DNA from: an uncultured Collinsella sp.
GTDB taxonomy: Bacteria > Actinomycetota > Coriobacteriia > Coriobacteriales > Coriobacteriaceae
Direction: 5' to 3'
Length of the DNA stretch: 12,277 bases
Assembly (NCBI GenBank): GCA_959028445.1
Contig: CAUFRY010000050.1
Location: 1-12,277, forward strand
Positions within the stretch are counted from its first letter, which is position 1; each line of letters starts with the position of its first letter. Shown piece by piece: positions 1 to 7,625 of the stretch. A program made the translations under genes and the position numbers. The notes beneath the pieces are model-generated. The model saw only the letters and a list, made by a program, of their open reading frames with translations, had not been told where the DNA came from and made no database searches.

Positions 1-16
1 TCCGTACATGTACGGA
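1..16. repeat. Perfect 16-bp palindrome
   Basis: TCCGTACATGTACGGA equals its own reverse complement. It touches the window edge, so the full symmetric element may extend further left. It could be an operator or part of a hairpin. No T-tract follows it, so it is not an obvious terminator. Confidence 0.5.
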
Positions 17-267
17 TGAATGTGGGAGGTGTTCGGATGAAGTCGATAATCAAGGTCCTAGAATCGGCTGCCTGACAGCTAAACAGGAACTATTTCACCG
101 CAACTTCTTTTTATCGGTGTAAAAGGCGCGCCACGCTAAATGCCGGGATTGTTATTCGTTTGTAAAGGCTGGGCAGCGCTTGCGGTAAGGGTCTATCAGA
201 TGCCCGTAAGAAACCGCAGCTGGCGCGGCTGCCGTTCGATCGAGGTCGTATCTTTCCAAACAGCAAA

Positions 268-284
268 GCGGGCAGGGTGCCCGC
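268..284 (+). repeat. Hairpin in the pstS leader
   Basis: GCGGGCA and TGCCCGC form a perfect 7-bp stem around a GGG loop. It ends 13 bases before the pstS Shine-Dalgarno (298-303). It is probably part of the 5' untranslated region and may affect mRNA stability or translation. No U-tract follows, so it is not a terminator. Confidence 0.45.
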
Positions 285-309
285 GAGTCGCATGTATGAA
301 AGGAAGATC

Positions 310-1248
310 ATGCTCGATCAGGCTTATTCTCGTCGTCAGTTCCTCGGCCTCGCTGGTGGTCTTGCCAGCATCGTCGGTCTCGGTCTCGTTGGGTGCGGCG
401 GCTCCGGCGCATCCGATGCCGCCGACAAGGGTAGCGCCGCTGCTGCCGAGTCCGTCTCCGGCGAGGTGACCTACGACGGTGCCTCTTCGTTCCAGGCTCT
501 CGTCGAGGCCGCTGCCGAGAAGTTCATGGACGCCAACCCCGACGTCTCCGTCTCCGGCTCGGGTAACGGTTCGGGCAAGGGCCTGACCGCTGTCGCCGCC
601 GGCACCGTCACCATCGGCAACTCCGACGTCTTCGCCGAGACCAAGCTTGAGGCCGATCAGGTCAAGAACATCGTCGATCACGAGGTCGCCGTCGTTGGCA
701 TGGGCCCCGTCGTCTCCAAGAACGTCAAGGTCGACGACCTGTCCCTCGAGCAGCTCAAGGGCATCTTCTCCGGCCAGATCACCAACTGGAAGGAGGTCGG
801 CGGCGACGACGCCAAGATCGTCGTTCTCAACCGCAAGGCTGGCTCTGGCACCCGTGCCACCTTCGAGGCCGCCGTTTTTGGCGACGAGGCCGTCGACTTT
901 AAGGGCGACGCCGAACTCGACAAGTCCGGCGATGTCCAGACTCAGATGGGCAGTACCGACAACGCCATCTCCTACCTCGACTTCTCGCACTTTGATGACT
1001 CCAAGTTCAACGCCATCAAGGTCGAGGGCGTCGAGCCCAAGAGCAAGAATGTCACCGACGACTCCTTCAAGATCTGGGCTACCGAGCACATGTACTGCGC
1101 TAAGGATGCCGACGAGGCCACCAAGGCCTTCCTGGAGTTCATGCTTTCCGATGACGTCCAGGGCAAGCTCGTCGAGGAGCAGGGCTTTATCCCCGTCTCT
1201 GCCATGAAGGTCGTCAAGGACGCCAGCGGCAAGGTCTCCGCTAAATAA
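310..1248 (+). CDS. pstS: Phosphate ABC transporter substrate-binding lipoprotein PstS
   Basis: PstS captures phosphate outside the membrane and delivers it to the PstCA channel. I chose the ATG at 310 (312 aa) because GAAAGG sits 6 bases before it; in-frame starts at 277 (GTG) and 292 have poorer sites. The N-terminus has a Tat-like motif SRRQFLG (residues 7-13), a hydrophobic stretch and a lipobox LVGC with Cys29, so it should be a lipid-anchored exported protein. A small-residue linker rich in Ala, Ser and Gly follows. The mature part has IGNSDVF (102-108), a Ser/Gly-rich loop GSGNGSGKG (83-91) and NRKAGSGTR (174-182), the last typical of phosphate-binding PstS proteins. Length and order fit the PBP-like PstS family. 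Codon use is strongly biased to C-ending codons, suggesting high expression. It is the first gene of a pstSCAB operon, 24 bases before pstC. Confidence 0.96.
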   Translation: MLDQAYSRRQFLGLAGGLASIVGLGLVGCGGSGASDAADKGSAAAAESVSGEVTYDGASSFQALVEAAAEKFMDANPDVSVSGSGNGSGKGLTAVAAGTVTIGNSDVFAETKLEADQVKNIVDHEVAVVGMGPVVSKNVKVDDLSLEQLKGIFSGQITNWKEVGGDDAKIVVLNRKAGSGTRATFEAAVFGDEAVDFKGDAELDKSGDVQTQMGSTDNAISYLDFSHFDDSKFNAIKVEGVEPKSKNVTDDSFKIWATEHMYCAKDADEATKAFLEFMLSDDVQGKLVEEQGFIPVSAMKVVKDASGKVSAK

Positions 1249-1272
1249 GTAATCGCCCCGGAAAGGTTTGCA

Positions 1273-2181
1273 ATGGCAAAACAGCTGCCAAAGCGCGACC
1301 TTGAGAACGTGGGCCTGGGCGTCACGGGCGCGTGCGTTGCGCTCGTGACGCTTGTCGTTGCCGCGCTCATCTTTATGGTCGCCCAAAAGGGCCTCTCGGC
1401 TTTTCTCAAGGACGGCGTTTCGGTCGTCGAGTTCTTCACCGGCACCAAGTGGGACCTGGCCAACACAGCCGAAAGCGGCCTGCCCTACACCGGCGCCCTG
1501 CCCCTGATTGTCACCTCGTTTGCGGTCATGGTGCTCTCCACGCTCATCGCGCTGCCCATCGCCATCGGCTCTGCCATCTTTGCGGTCGAGATTAGCCCTA
1601 AGTTTGGCTCTAAGATCTTTCAGCCGCTCATTGAGCTTTTGACCGGCATCCCCTCGGTCGTCTTTGGCCTGATCGGTTTTCACGTGGTCGTCGGTCTTAT
1701 GAAGAGCGTTTTCCACGTGAGCACGGGCCTGGGCATCTTGCCCGGCGCCATCGTGCTGGCGGTCATGATTCTGCCGACGATGACCACGCTTTCGGTCGAT
1801 GGCCTGCGCGCCGTGCCCGACGGCTACCGCCAGGGCTCGCTCGCGCTGGGCTACACCCGCTGGCAGACCATCTGGCACGTGGTGCTCAAGTCCGCCATGC
1901 CGTCGCTCATGACCGCGGTTATCTTGGGCATGACCCGCGCCTTTGGCGAGACGCTCGCCGTGCGCATGGTCATCGGCGGCATCGAGGCCATGCCGACGTC
2001 GCTGCTGTCGCCGGCTTCGACCATCACCACCACGCTCACCACGTCCATGGCAGTCTATGCCGAGGGCTCGGCCCAAGACGATGTTCTGTGGGCGCTCGGC
2101 CTGCTGCTGATGGGCATGAGTCTCATCTTCATCCTGATCATCCACCTTATCGGCCGCAAGGGGGCGAAGGCTCGTGGCTAG
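1273..2181 (+). CDS. pstC: Phosphate ABC transporter permease PstC
   Basis: This is one of the two membrane subunits forming the phosphate channel of the Pst importer. The 302-residue protein has about six hydrophobic segments (roughly 15-37, 76-105, 117-140, 155-175, 208-225, 272-294). The cytoplasmic EAA-type coupling loop, GYRQGSLALGYTRW, lies at about 184-197, where the PstB ATPase docks. The RAFGETLAV motif (222-230) is typical of PstC. The ATG at 1273 is preceded by GGAAAGG with suitable spacing. The last 8 bases overlap the pstA start, so the two permeases are probably translationally coupled. Order, size and motifs all agree; PstC rather than PstA is assigned by position after pstS and by the RAFGET motif. 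Confidence 0.96.
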   Translation: MAKQLPKRDLENVGLGVTGACVALVTLVVAALIFMVAQKGLSAFLKDGVSVVEFFTGTKWDLANTAESGLPYTGALPLIVTSFAVMVLSTLIALPIAIGSAIFAVEISPKFGSKIFQPLIELLTGIPSVVFGLIGFHVVVGLMKSVFHVSTGLGILPGAIVLAVMILPTMTTLSVDGLRAVPDGYRQGSLALGYTRWQTIWHVVLKSAMPSLMTAVILGMTRAFGETLAVRMVIGGIEAMPTSLLSPASTITTTLTTSMAVYAEGSAQDDVLWALGLLLMGMSLIFILIIHLIGRKGAKARG

Positions 2182-3096
2182 CACGCGTATCCACATCGAC
2201 GAGGCGAGGCTCGGGCGTGTCCAAAAGCAGGACCGCTTCGCCACGGGCGTGTTGACGGCGATCGTCGCCATCGTCATGCTCATCGTCGTCTCCATGGTGG
2301 CCTATATCCTGTTCGAGGGCATCTCGACGCTGTTCCAGCCGGGCTTTCTCACGGAGCCGTCGCGCGCCAACGGAACACAGGGCGGCGTGCTCTACCAGCT
2401 GTTCGACTCGTTCTACCTGCTGCTGATCACCCTGATCATCTCGGTGCCCATCAGCCTGGGTGGCGCAGTCTTTTTGGTTGAGTACGCACCCGACGGACCC
2501 GTCCGCGACATTGCCTCCACCGCCATCGAGACGCTGTCCTCGCTGCCTTCCATCGTTGTCGGCATGTTCGGTTTTCTGGTGTTCTCGGTGCAGCTGGGCT
2601 GGAAGTACTCCATCATCTCCGGCGCCGTCGCGCTCACCATGTTCAATATCCCCATTCTGGTGCGCGTGATCCAGCAGGCGCTCGAGGACGTGCCGCAGGC
2701 CCAGCGCGATGCGTGCCTGGCCATGGGCCTCACCCGCTGGGAGGCCACGCTGCACATCCTGATTCCCGAGGCCATGCCCGCTATCGTGACCGGCATCGTG
2801 CTTTCGGCCGGCCGCGTCTTTGGCGAGGCCGCGGCGCTGCTCTTTACCTCGGGCATGAGCTCGCCGGTTCGCCTCAACTTCTTGAGCCTTAACCTGTCGA
2901 GCCCTACTTGCGCCTGGAACGTGTTCCGCCCCGGTGAGTCGCTCGCCGTGCATATCTACAAGATCTATGGCGAAGGCAGCCCCGAGGCCCAGCAGATCGT
3001 TTGGGGTACCGCGGCACTGCTGATGATTTGCGTGCTGCTGTTTAACGTAATCGCCCGCATTGTGGGCAAGCAACTGGCAAGGAAGATGACGGCCGA

Positions 3097-3100
<4 letters not shown>
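2174..3100 (+). CDS. pstA: Phosphate ABC transporter permease PstA
   Basis: This is the second membrane subunit of the phosphate importer, pairing with PstC. The frame begins with GTG at 2174, inside the end of pstC, preceded by a purine-rich GGGGGCGAAGG. The protein has 308 residues. A charged cytoplasmic head of about 22 residues is followed by a first membrane helix (about 24-48), then further hydrophobic segments at about 80-103, 117-140, 147-168, 200-225 and 276-297. The EAA-type loop (QRDACLAMGLTRWE, 177-190) and GRVFGEAAAL (213-222) are typical of PstA. Its stop overlaps the pstB start in ATGA, so the operon is tightly coupled. Confidence 0.95.
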
Positions 3101-3969
<869 letters not shown>

Positions 3970-4022
3970 TCCGGGACATGCTTGAGGCCCGCGGTGGCCA
4001 CGGTCGCCACGGGACTGATTGG

Positions 4023-4062
4023 AGAGGCGGGTCATCTCTTGTGGGAGATGGCCCGCCTTTTT
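4023..4062 (+). terminator. Rho-independent terminator after pstB
   Basis: A 14-bp stem (4025-4038 with 4045-4058, one G-T pair) around the loop TTGTGG is followed directly by TTTTT. It lies about 55 bases after the pstB stop and ends pst transcription. It also rules out the longer upstream frame extension of the next gene. Confidence 0.9.
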
Positions 4063-4132
4063 GTGTCGTGTGCGGCCCGCCTTTTCGCTGCTATCATGGA
4101 CAACGTTAAATTTCTACGAAGGAGCAGGGCAT

Positions 4133-5992
4133 ATGGCGATTCTTTTGGGATGCGATTCCGTCAGCCTAGAGTTTCCCACCAAGCATATTTTCGATAGCGT
4201 GACGCTCGGCGTGGGCGAGGGCGACCGCATTGGTATTGTCGGCAAAAACGGCGACGGCAAGTCGACGCTGCTGAGCGTGCTCGCCGGCACGCTGGAGCCC
4301 GATGACGGCCGCGTGACGCATCGTCGCGGCACCACGATCGGCCTGCTCGGCCAAAAGGACCAGCTTGTCGACACCGACACCGTGCACCATGCCGTCGTGG
4401 GTGACACGCCTGAATACGAGTGGGCCTCGAGCCCGCGTACGCGCCAGATTCTGGCCGGCCTTATTAGCGATGTGCCCTGGGAGGGCACGGTGGGCGAGCT
4501 TTCGGGCGGCCAGCGCCGTCGCGTGGACCTCGCGCGCCTGCTGATCGGCGACTATGACGTGCTCATGCTCGACGAGCCCACCAACCACCTGGACATGCGC
4601 ACCATCAATTGGCTCGCGCGTCACTTAAAGGCCCGCTGGCAGCGCGGCCAGGGCGCGATGCTCGTGGTCACGCACGACCGCTGGTTCTTGGACGAGGCCT
4701 GCACCAGTATGTGGGAGGTCCACGACGGCCAGGTCGATCCCTTCGAGGGCGGTTACTCCGCATATATCCTGCAGCGCGTGGAGCGCGACCGCATGGCCGC
4801 CGTCACCGAGGAGCGTCGTCGCAACATGGCGCGCAAGGAGCTCGCGTGGCTGAGCCGCGGTGCCCAGGCGCGCTCCACCAAGCCCAAGTTTCGCGTTGAG
4901 GCTGCTCGTGAGCTGATCGCCGACGTGCCTCCCGTGCGTGACGAGCTGGAGCTCAAGCGCCTAGCCGTGAGCCGCCTGGGCAAGCAGGTTATCGATGTGG
5001 TCGACGTGGACGCCGGCTATGCGGATACCGATGGCGCGCCCAAGCAGGTGCTCTCTGACGTGACCTGGCTCATTGGTGCGGGCGACCGCTATGGCCTGCT
5101 GGGCGAGAACGGTGCCGGCAAGTCGACGCTGCTCGGCGTGATCCAGGGCAAGATTGAACCCACGCGCGGCCGCGTGAAGATTGGCCAGACAGTGCGCTTT
5201 GGCGTGCTGTCGCAGCAGCTCGAGGAGCTCGAACCCTACATGGGCGACACGATCCGAGAGGTGCTCAGCAACTATAAGAAGTACTACGTCATCGACGGCA
5301 AGGAGACTTCGCCCGAGAAGCTCTGCGAGCGTCTGGGCTTTACGACGCAGCAGCTCTGGAGTCGCATCGGCGATCTTTCGGGCGGCCAGCGCCGTCGCCT
5401 GTCGCTGCTACTGACAATCCTGGACGAGCCCAACGTGCTCATCCTGGACGAGCCCGGCAACGACCTGGATACCGACATGCTGGCGATTGTCGAGGATCTG
5501 CTCGACGGCTGGCCCGGCACGCTGATCCTGGTGACGCACGACCGCTTTTTGATGGAGCGCGTGACCGACCAGCAGTGGGCGCTGCTCGACGGCCACCTGA
5601 CGCATATGCCCGGTGGCGTGGACCAGTACCTGCGCCTGTGCAACGCCACCGCCGAGGGCGAGCCCGTGGGCGCGCCGAGCGCCAAGACCGGCACGTTTGA
5701 CACCGGTGCCGCGGCAGCTGCGGCCGAAAAGCCCAAGTCGAGCGGTCAGCCCAACGGCCTGTCCAACGCCGAGCGCCAGAAGCTCCGCCGCGAGGTGAGT
5801 TCGCTCGAGCGCAAGATGGAGACGCAGCGCGCCCGCGTTGAGGAGGCCGAGGCAGCAATGGCCCAAGTCGATCCCACCAACTACACGGCGCTCGGCGAGC
5901 AGCAGGCAAAGATCGACGAGGCTCACGCCGCCATGGACGAGCTGGAGATGGCGTGGCTCGAGGCGAGCGAAAAGCTCGAGGGCGAGGAGTAG
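4133..5992 (+). CDS. ABC-F family ATPase, Uup-like
   Basis: This is a soluble tandem ATPase of the ABC-F family, which act on ribosomes rather than in membranes. The ATG at 4133 (619 aa) is preceded by AAGGAG at 8 bases; the frame is open further upstream, but that part runs through the pst terminator. Domain 1 has Walker A GKNGDGKST (37-45), signature LSGGQ (123-127), Walker B LMLDEPTNHLD (144-154) and His181 in VTHD. Domain 2 has GENGAGKST (324-332), LSGGQ (415-419), ILDEPGNDLD (437-446) and VTHD (467-470). An Ala-rich linker (about 510-545) leads to a charged, coiled-coil-like tail (546-619), as in Uup/YdiF-type members. No membrane segments are present. The second D-loop reads GNDLD instead of the usual TNxLD. 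A translation-related role is likely; antibiotic resistance cannot be claimed. The HAD gene follows after 6 bases, so they are probably co-transcribed. Confidence 0.92.
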   Translation: MAILLGCDSVSLEFPTKHIFDSVTLGVGEGDRIGIVGKNGDGKSTLLSVLAGTLEPDDGRVTHRRGTTIGLLGQKDQLVDTDTVHHAVVGDTPEYEWASSPRTRQILAGLISDVPWEGTVGELSGGQRRRVDLARLLIGDYDVLMLDEPTNHLDMRTINWLARHLKARWQRGQGAMLVVTHDRWFLDEACTSMWEVHDGQVDPFEGGYSAYILQRVERDRMAAVTEERRRNMARKELAWLSRGAQARSTKPKFRVEAARELIADVPPVRDELELKRLAVSRLGKQVIDVVDVDAGYADTDGAPKQVLSDVTWLIGAGDRYGLLGENGAGKSTLLGVIQGKIEPTRGRVKIGQTVRFGVLSQQLEELEPYMGDTIREVLSNYKKYYVIDGKETSPEKLCERLGFTTQQLWSRIGDLSGGQRRRLSLLLTILDEPNVLILDEPGNDLDTDMLAIVEDLLDGWPGTLILVTHDRFLMERVTDQQWALLDGHLTHMPGGVDQYLRLCNATAEGEPVGAPSAKTGTFDTGAAAAAAEKPKSSGQPNGLSNAERQKLRREVSSLERKMETQRARVEEAEAAMAQVDPTNYTALGEQQAKIDEAHAAMDELEMAWLEASEKLEGEE

Positions 5993-5998
5993 ACGAGG

Positions 5999-6769
5999 AT
6001 GATCAAAGCCGCGTTTTTCGATATCGACGGCACGCTGCTGAGCTTTAAGACCCACCGGATTCCGGCGTCGGCGCAGCAGGTGCTCGACAGCTTTCACGAG
6101 CAGGGGATCGCATGCGTGATCGCCACGGGTCGCCCGACCTACCAGATGCCGGACTGGCTGTTCGACCTGGGCTGGGATGCGTACATTACGCTCTCGGGTC
6201 AGCACTGTTTTGATGCCGAGGGGGTTTACCGCAGCTGTCCGATCGATCCGGACGACGTTGCGGTGATTGTGGACCAGGTGGCGCAGGGGCGCTATGACTC
6301 GCTGTGCATGCAGGGCGAGAACTCGTTTGTGAACCGCCTGTCCGAGCGCGTGGTGACGGCTGGCAGCAACGCGGGAATCGTCTACCACGAGGAGCCGTTT
6401 GAGCACGCCTTTGACGCACCGGTCTACCAGTTCTGCGCCTTTGTGGACCCGGCCGACGAACATATCGTGACCGACGCCGTGTCGCATTCGCTCACCACGC
6501 GCTGGTGCGACCTGTTCTGCGACATTATTCCCGCTAACGGCGGCAAGGACCTGGGCGTGGCGGCGACGCTCGAGCGGCTTGGTATCGACGCGAGCGAGGC
6601 GATTGCCTTTGGCGACGGCGAGAACGACCTGTCGATGTTTGCCGCCGTGGGCACGAGTGTGGCCATGGGCAACGCACAGGACACGGTGAAAGCTGCGGCG
6701 ACCTATGTGACGACTGCCGTGGACGACGACGGCATCTACAACGCCGCGAAGCACTTTGGATTGATGTAA
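5999..6769 (+). CDS. Cof-type HAD-superfamily phosphatase
   Basis: This is a cytoplasmic haloacid-dehalogenase-type hydrolase that probably removes phosphate from small phosphorylated metabolites such as sugar phosphates or flavin and pyridoxal phosphates; the substrate cannot be read from sequence. All four HAD motifs are present in 256 residues: FFDIDGTLL with nucleophile Asp8 and Asp10, IATGRP with Thr43, Lys183 in GGKDLGV, and AFGDGENDLSMF with Asp206 and Asp210. The cap between motifs II and III (about 70-175) and the GDGxND form fit the Cof/YbiV (type IIB) subfamily. The ATG lies 6 bases after the ABC-F stop with GAGGAG upstream, so the two form one transcription unit ended by the terminator at 6792-6828. 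Confidence 0.93.
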   Translation: MIKAAFFDIDGTLLSFKTHRIPASAQQVLDSFHEQGIACVIATGRPTYQMPDWLFDLGWDAYITLSGQHCFDAEGVYRSCPIDPDDVAVIVDQVAQGRYDSLCMQGENSFVNRLSERVVTAGSNAGIVYHEEPFEHAFDAPVYQFCAFVDPADEHIVTDAVSHSLTTRWCDLFCDIIPANGGKDLGVAATLERLGIDASEAIAFGDGENDLSMFAAVGTSVAMGNAQDTVKAAATYVTTAVDDDGIYNAAKHFGLM

Positions 6770-6791
6770 CTGCGGGCCGGCACCTGGCACC

Positions 6792-6828
6792 TGGGGACAC
6801 TCCTTGCGGGGCGTCCCCATTTTGTTTT
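6792..6828 (+). terminator. Rho-independent terminator after the HAD gene
   Basis: TGGGGAC and GTCCCCA pair (6792-6798 with 6813-6819), continue across one mismatch into CTCC/GGGG, and close on a TTGC loop. The stem is followed by TTTTGTTTT. It ends the ABC-F/HAD unit and isolates the downstream regulator. Confidence 0.87.
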
Positions 6829-6849
6829 CGTCCCGCACGTTTTGTGAAA

Positions 6850-6931
6850 CACGGCTAACTTTTAGGCAAAGTAGTAAGACATGGGCAACTTTTGCGGTAA
6901 AGTTAGCCGTGGAAAGTATCCAAAGGCTAAC
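6850..6931 (+). promoter_or_regulatory. Probable operator array of the DtxR-family repressor
   Basis: Two tandem copies of AACTTTT-N4/5-AAAGT occur at 6857-6872 and 6887-6903, 30 bp apart, about three helical turns. Around them, CACGGCTAACTTT (6850-6862) and AAAGTTAGCCGTG (6899-6911) form a perfect 13-bp inverted repeat. A third GGCTAAC lies at 6925-6931. GGCTAAC/GTTAGCC resembles the half-site of DtxR/IdeR boxes. The block ends 25 bases before the start of a DtxR-family gene, so autoregulation is the simplest reading. The exact -35/-10 of the promoter is unclear. Confidence 0.6.
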
Positions 6932-6956
6932 TAGCAATCATCGCGAAAGGCGGCCC

Positions 6957-7346
6957 ATGGCCCTACGTGAATCCGGAGAAGACTATCTCGAATCGATCTA
7001 CGTTCTGTCGGAACGCCAGGGCATCGTGCGCTCGATCGACGTTGCGGAGTACCTCGGCGTAACCAAGGCGAGCGTTTCCAAGGCCATGGCGACGCTGGAA
7101 AGCAACGGCTATGTCGAAATGGGCAAGCGCGACGTTCATCTGACGGAGCGTGGTCTGGAGGTCGCTCGCCAAATGTGGGAGCGTCACTGCTTTTTCGTGG
7201 GGCTGCTGGAGGATGCGGGTGTTTCGGCTGAGGTCGCGTCGCAAGAGGGCTGCCACATGGAGCACTGCCTGAGCGAGGAAAGCTTCGAGAAACTGAGGGC
7301 GATGCTGAACCGGGGCGAGGCGACGGGCCAAGCGGCGGAATCCTAA
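6957..7346 (+). CDS. DtxR/MntR-family metal-dependent transcriptional repressor
   Basis: This is a DNA-binding repressor activated by Fe(II) or Mn(II), normally controlling metal uptake genes. The ATG at 6957 (129 aa) follows GAAAGG at 6 bases; the open frame further upstream runs through the operator block and terminator and is not coding. Residues 1-62 form the winged helix, with recognition helix around VTKASVSKAMATL (35-47). The metal-binding and dimerisation helices follow. Asp9, Glu12, His77, Glu102 and His103 align with MntR ligands; position 99 is Cys, as in DtxR/IdeR (C-x2-E-H), where MntR has Glu. There is no C-terminal SH3/FeoA-like domain, so it is a short, MntR-sized protein. The choice between iron and manganese is open. 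It stands alone between a terminator and a convergent operon. Confidence 0.88.
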   Translation: MALRESGEDYLESIYVLSERQGIVRSIDVAEYLGVTKASVSKAMATLESNGYVEMGKRDVHLTERGLEVARQMWERHCFFVGLLEDAGVSAEVASQEGCHMEHCLSEESFEKLRAMLNRGEATGQAAES

Positions 7347-7366
7347 CGAACCCCCAGTAGCGCGGA

Positions 7367-7410
7367 GTTCGCGCAAAGCGCGAACCAGCGACCGGGACCA
7401 GCGGTCCTTT
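7367..7410 (+). terminator. Possible weak terminator hairpins after the DtxR-family gene
   Basis: Two small hairpins follow the stop at 7346. GTTCGCGC/GCGCGAAC around AAA (7367-7385) has a perfect 8-bp stem but no T-tract. GGACC/GGTCC around AGC (7395-7407) is followed by TTT only. Together they may slow or end transcription, but neither is a classical terminator. Confidence 0.3.
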
Positions 7411-7482
7411 CGGCCAAGTCCATTTCAGCAAAGGAACCCCGCCAGCAAGCGATGCCCAAGAACTGCCACCTACGTCACCGCA

Positions 7483-7609
7483 GGCCGGGGCCGGGTTTGG
7501 TTTTGAAAACACTCCACAGCGCGAGGCCCGCCTTTCCGTTGCTCCGCAGGAGCAGGAAAGACGGGCCTCATGCGCGAGGACGTTTTCAAAACCAAGCCCG
7601 GTCCCGGCC
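7483..7609. repeat. Long near-perfect inverted repeat between convergent genes
   Basis: The outer arms, 7483-7510 and 7582-7609, are 28 bases each and complementary except at two positions, both of which are G-U compatible in plus-strand RNA. Inside, 7520-7545 pairs with 7549-7574 with one extra base and a short bulge, ending in GCTCC-GCA-GGAGC. The whole element can fold into one hairpin of about 60 bp. It starts 16 bases after the stop of the minus-strand P-type ATPase gene and 137 bases after the DtxR-family gene. No T-tract follows on either strand. A MITE or REP-like element, a 3'-end stabiliser or a structured RNA are all possible. Confidence 0.8.
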
Positions 7610-7625
7610 GGACAGCCCACGAACG

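Larger units (their letters stand above)
1..309. other. Region upstream of pstS, no convincing gene
   Basis: The 309 bases before pstS hold no gene I can support. A plus-strand frame is open from the left edge to a TGA at 73-75 and could be the last 24 residues of an upstream gene. The same frame contains a 12-residue ORF from an ATG at 37 with a good Shine-Dalgarno (GGGAGG, 24-29). Neither can be told from chance at this length. A 16-bp palindrome lies at 1-16 and a short GC-rich hairpin at 268-284. The pst promoter must be here, but I see no clear -35/-10 pair and no clear Pho box. Confidence 0.5.

Noticed and set aside
1..75. Open plus-strand frame ending in TGA at 73-75, including a 12-residue ORF with a Shine-Dalgarno
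   Set aside because: Too short to separate from chance and not recognisable; the left neighbour is outside the window.
95..122. Possible Pho box or promoter (TTTCACC and nearby TGTAAA) upstream of pstS
   Set aside because: Only one half of a direct repeat resembles the actinobacterial PHO box, and the -10/-35 fit is weak.
196..2295. Very long minus-strand open frame (699 codons) opposite pstS and pstC
   Set aside because: It is the antisense shadow of GC-biased codons in two clearly real genes; the product is a low-complexity mix rich in Asp, Gly, Arg and His with no domain.
4019..4132. Upstream extension of the ABC-F gene to an earlier start
   Set aside because: It runs through the pst terminator, while the ATG at 4133 has an ideal Shine-Dalgarno and the normal family N-terminus.
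5408..6937. Minus-strand open frame of 509 codons opposite the ABC-F and HAD genes
   Set aside because: Antisense shadow of two well-supported genes; it also runs through a terminator and the operator block.
6804..6956. Upstream extension of the DtxR-family gene by 51 residues
   Set aside because: It covers the HAD terminator and the operator array; the start at 6957 gives the normal MntR-like N-terminus.
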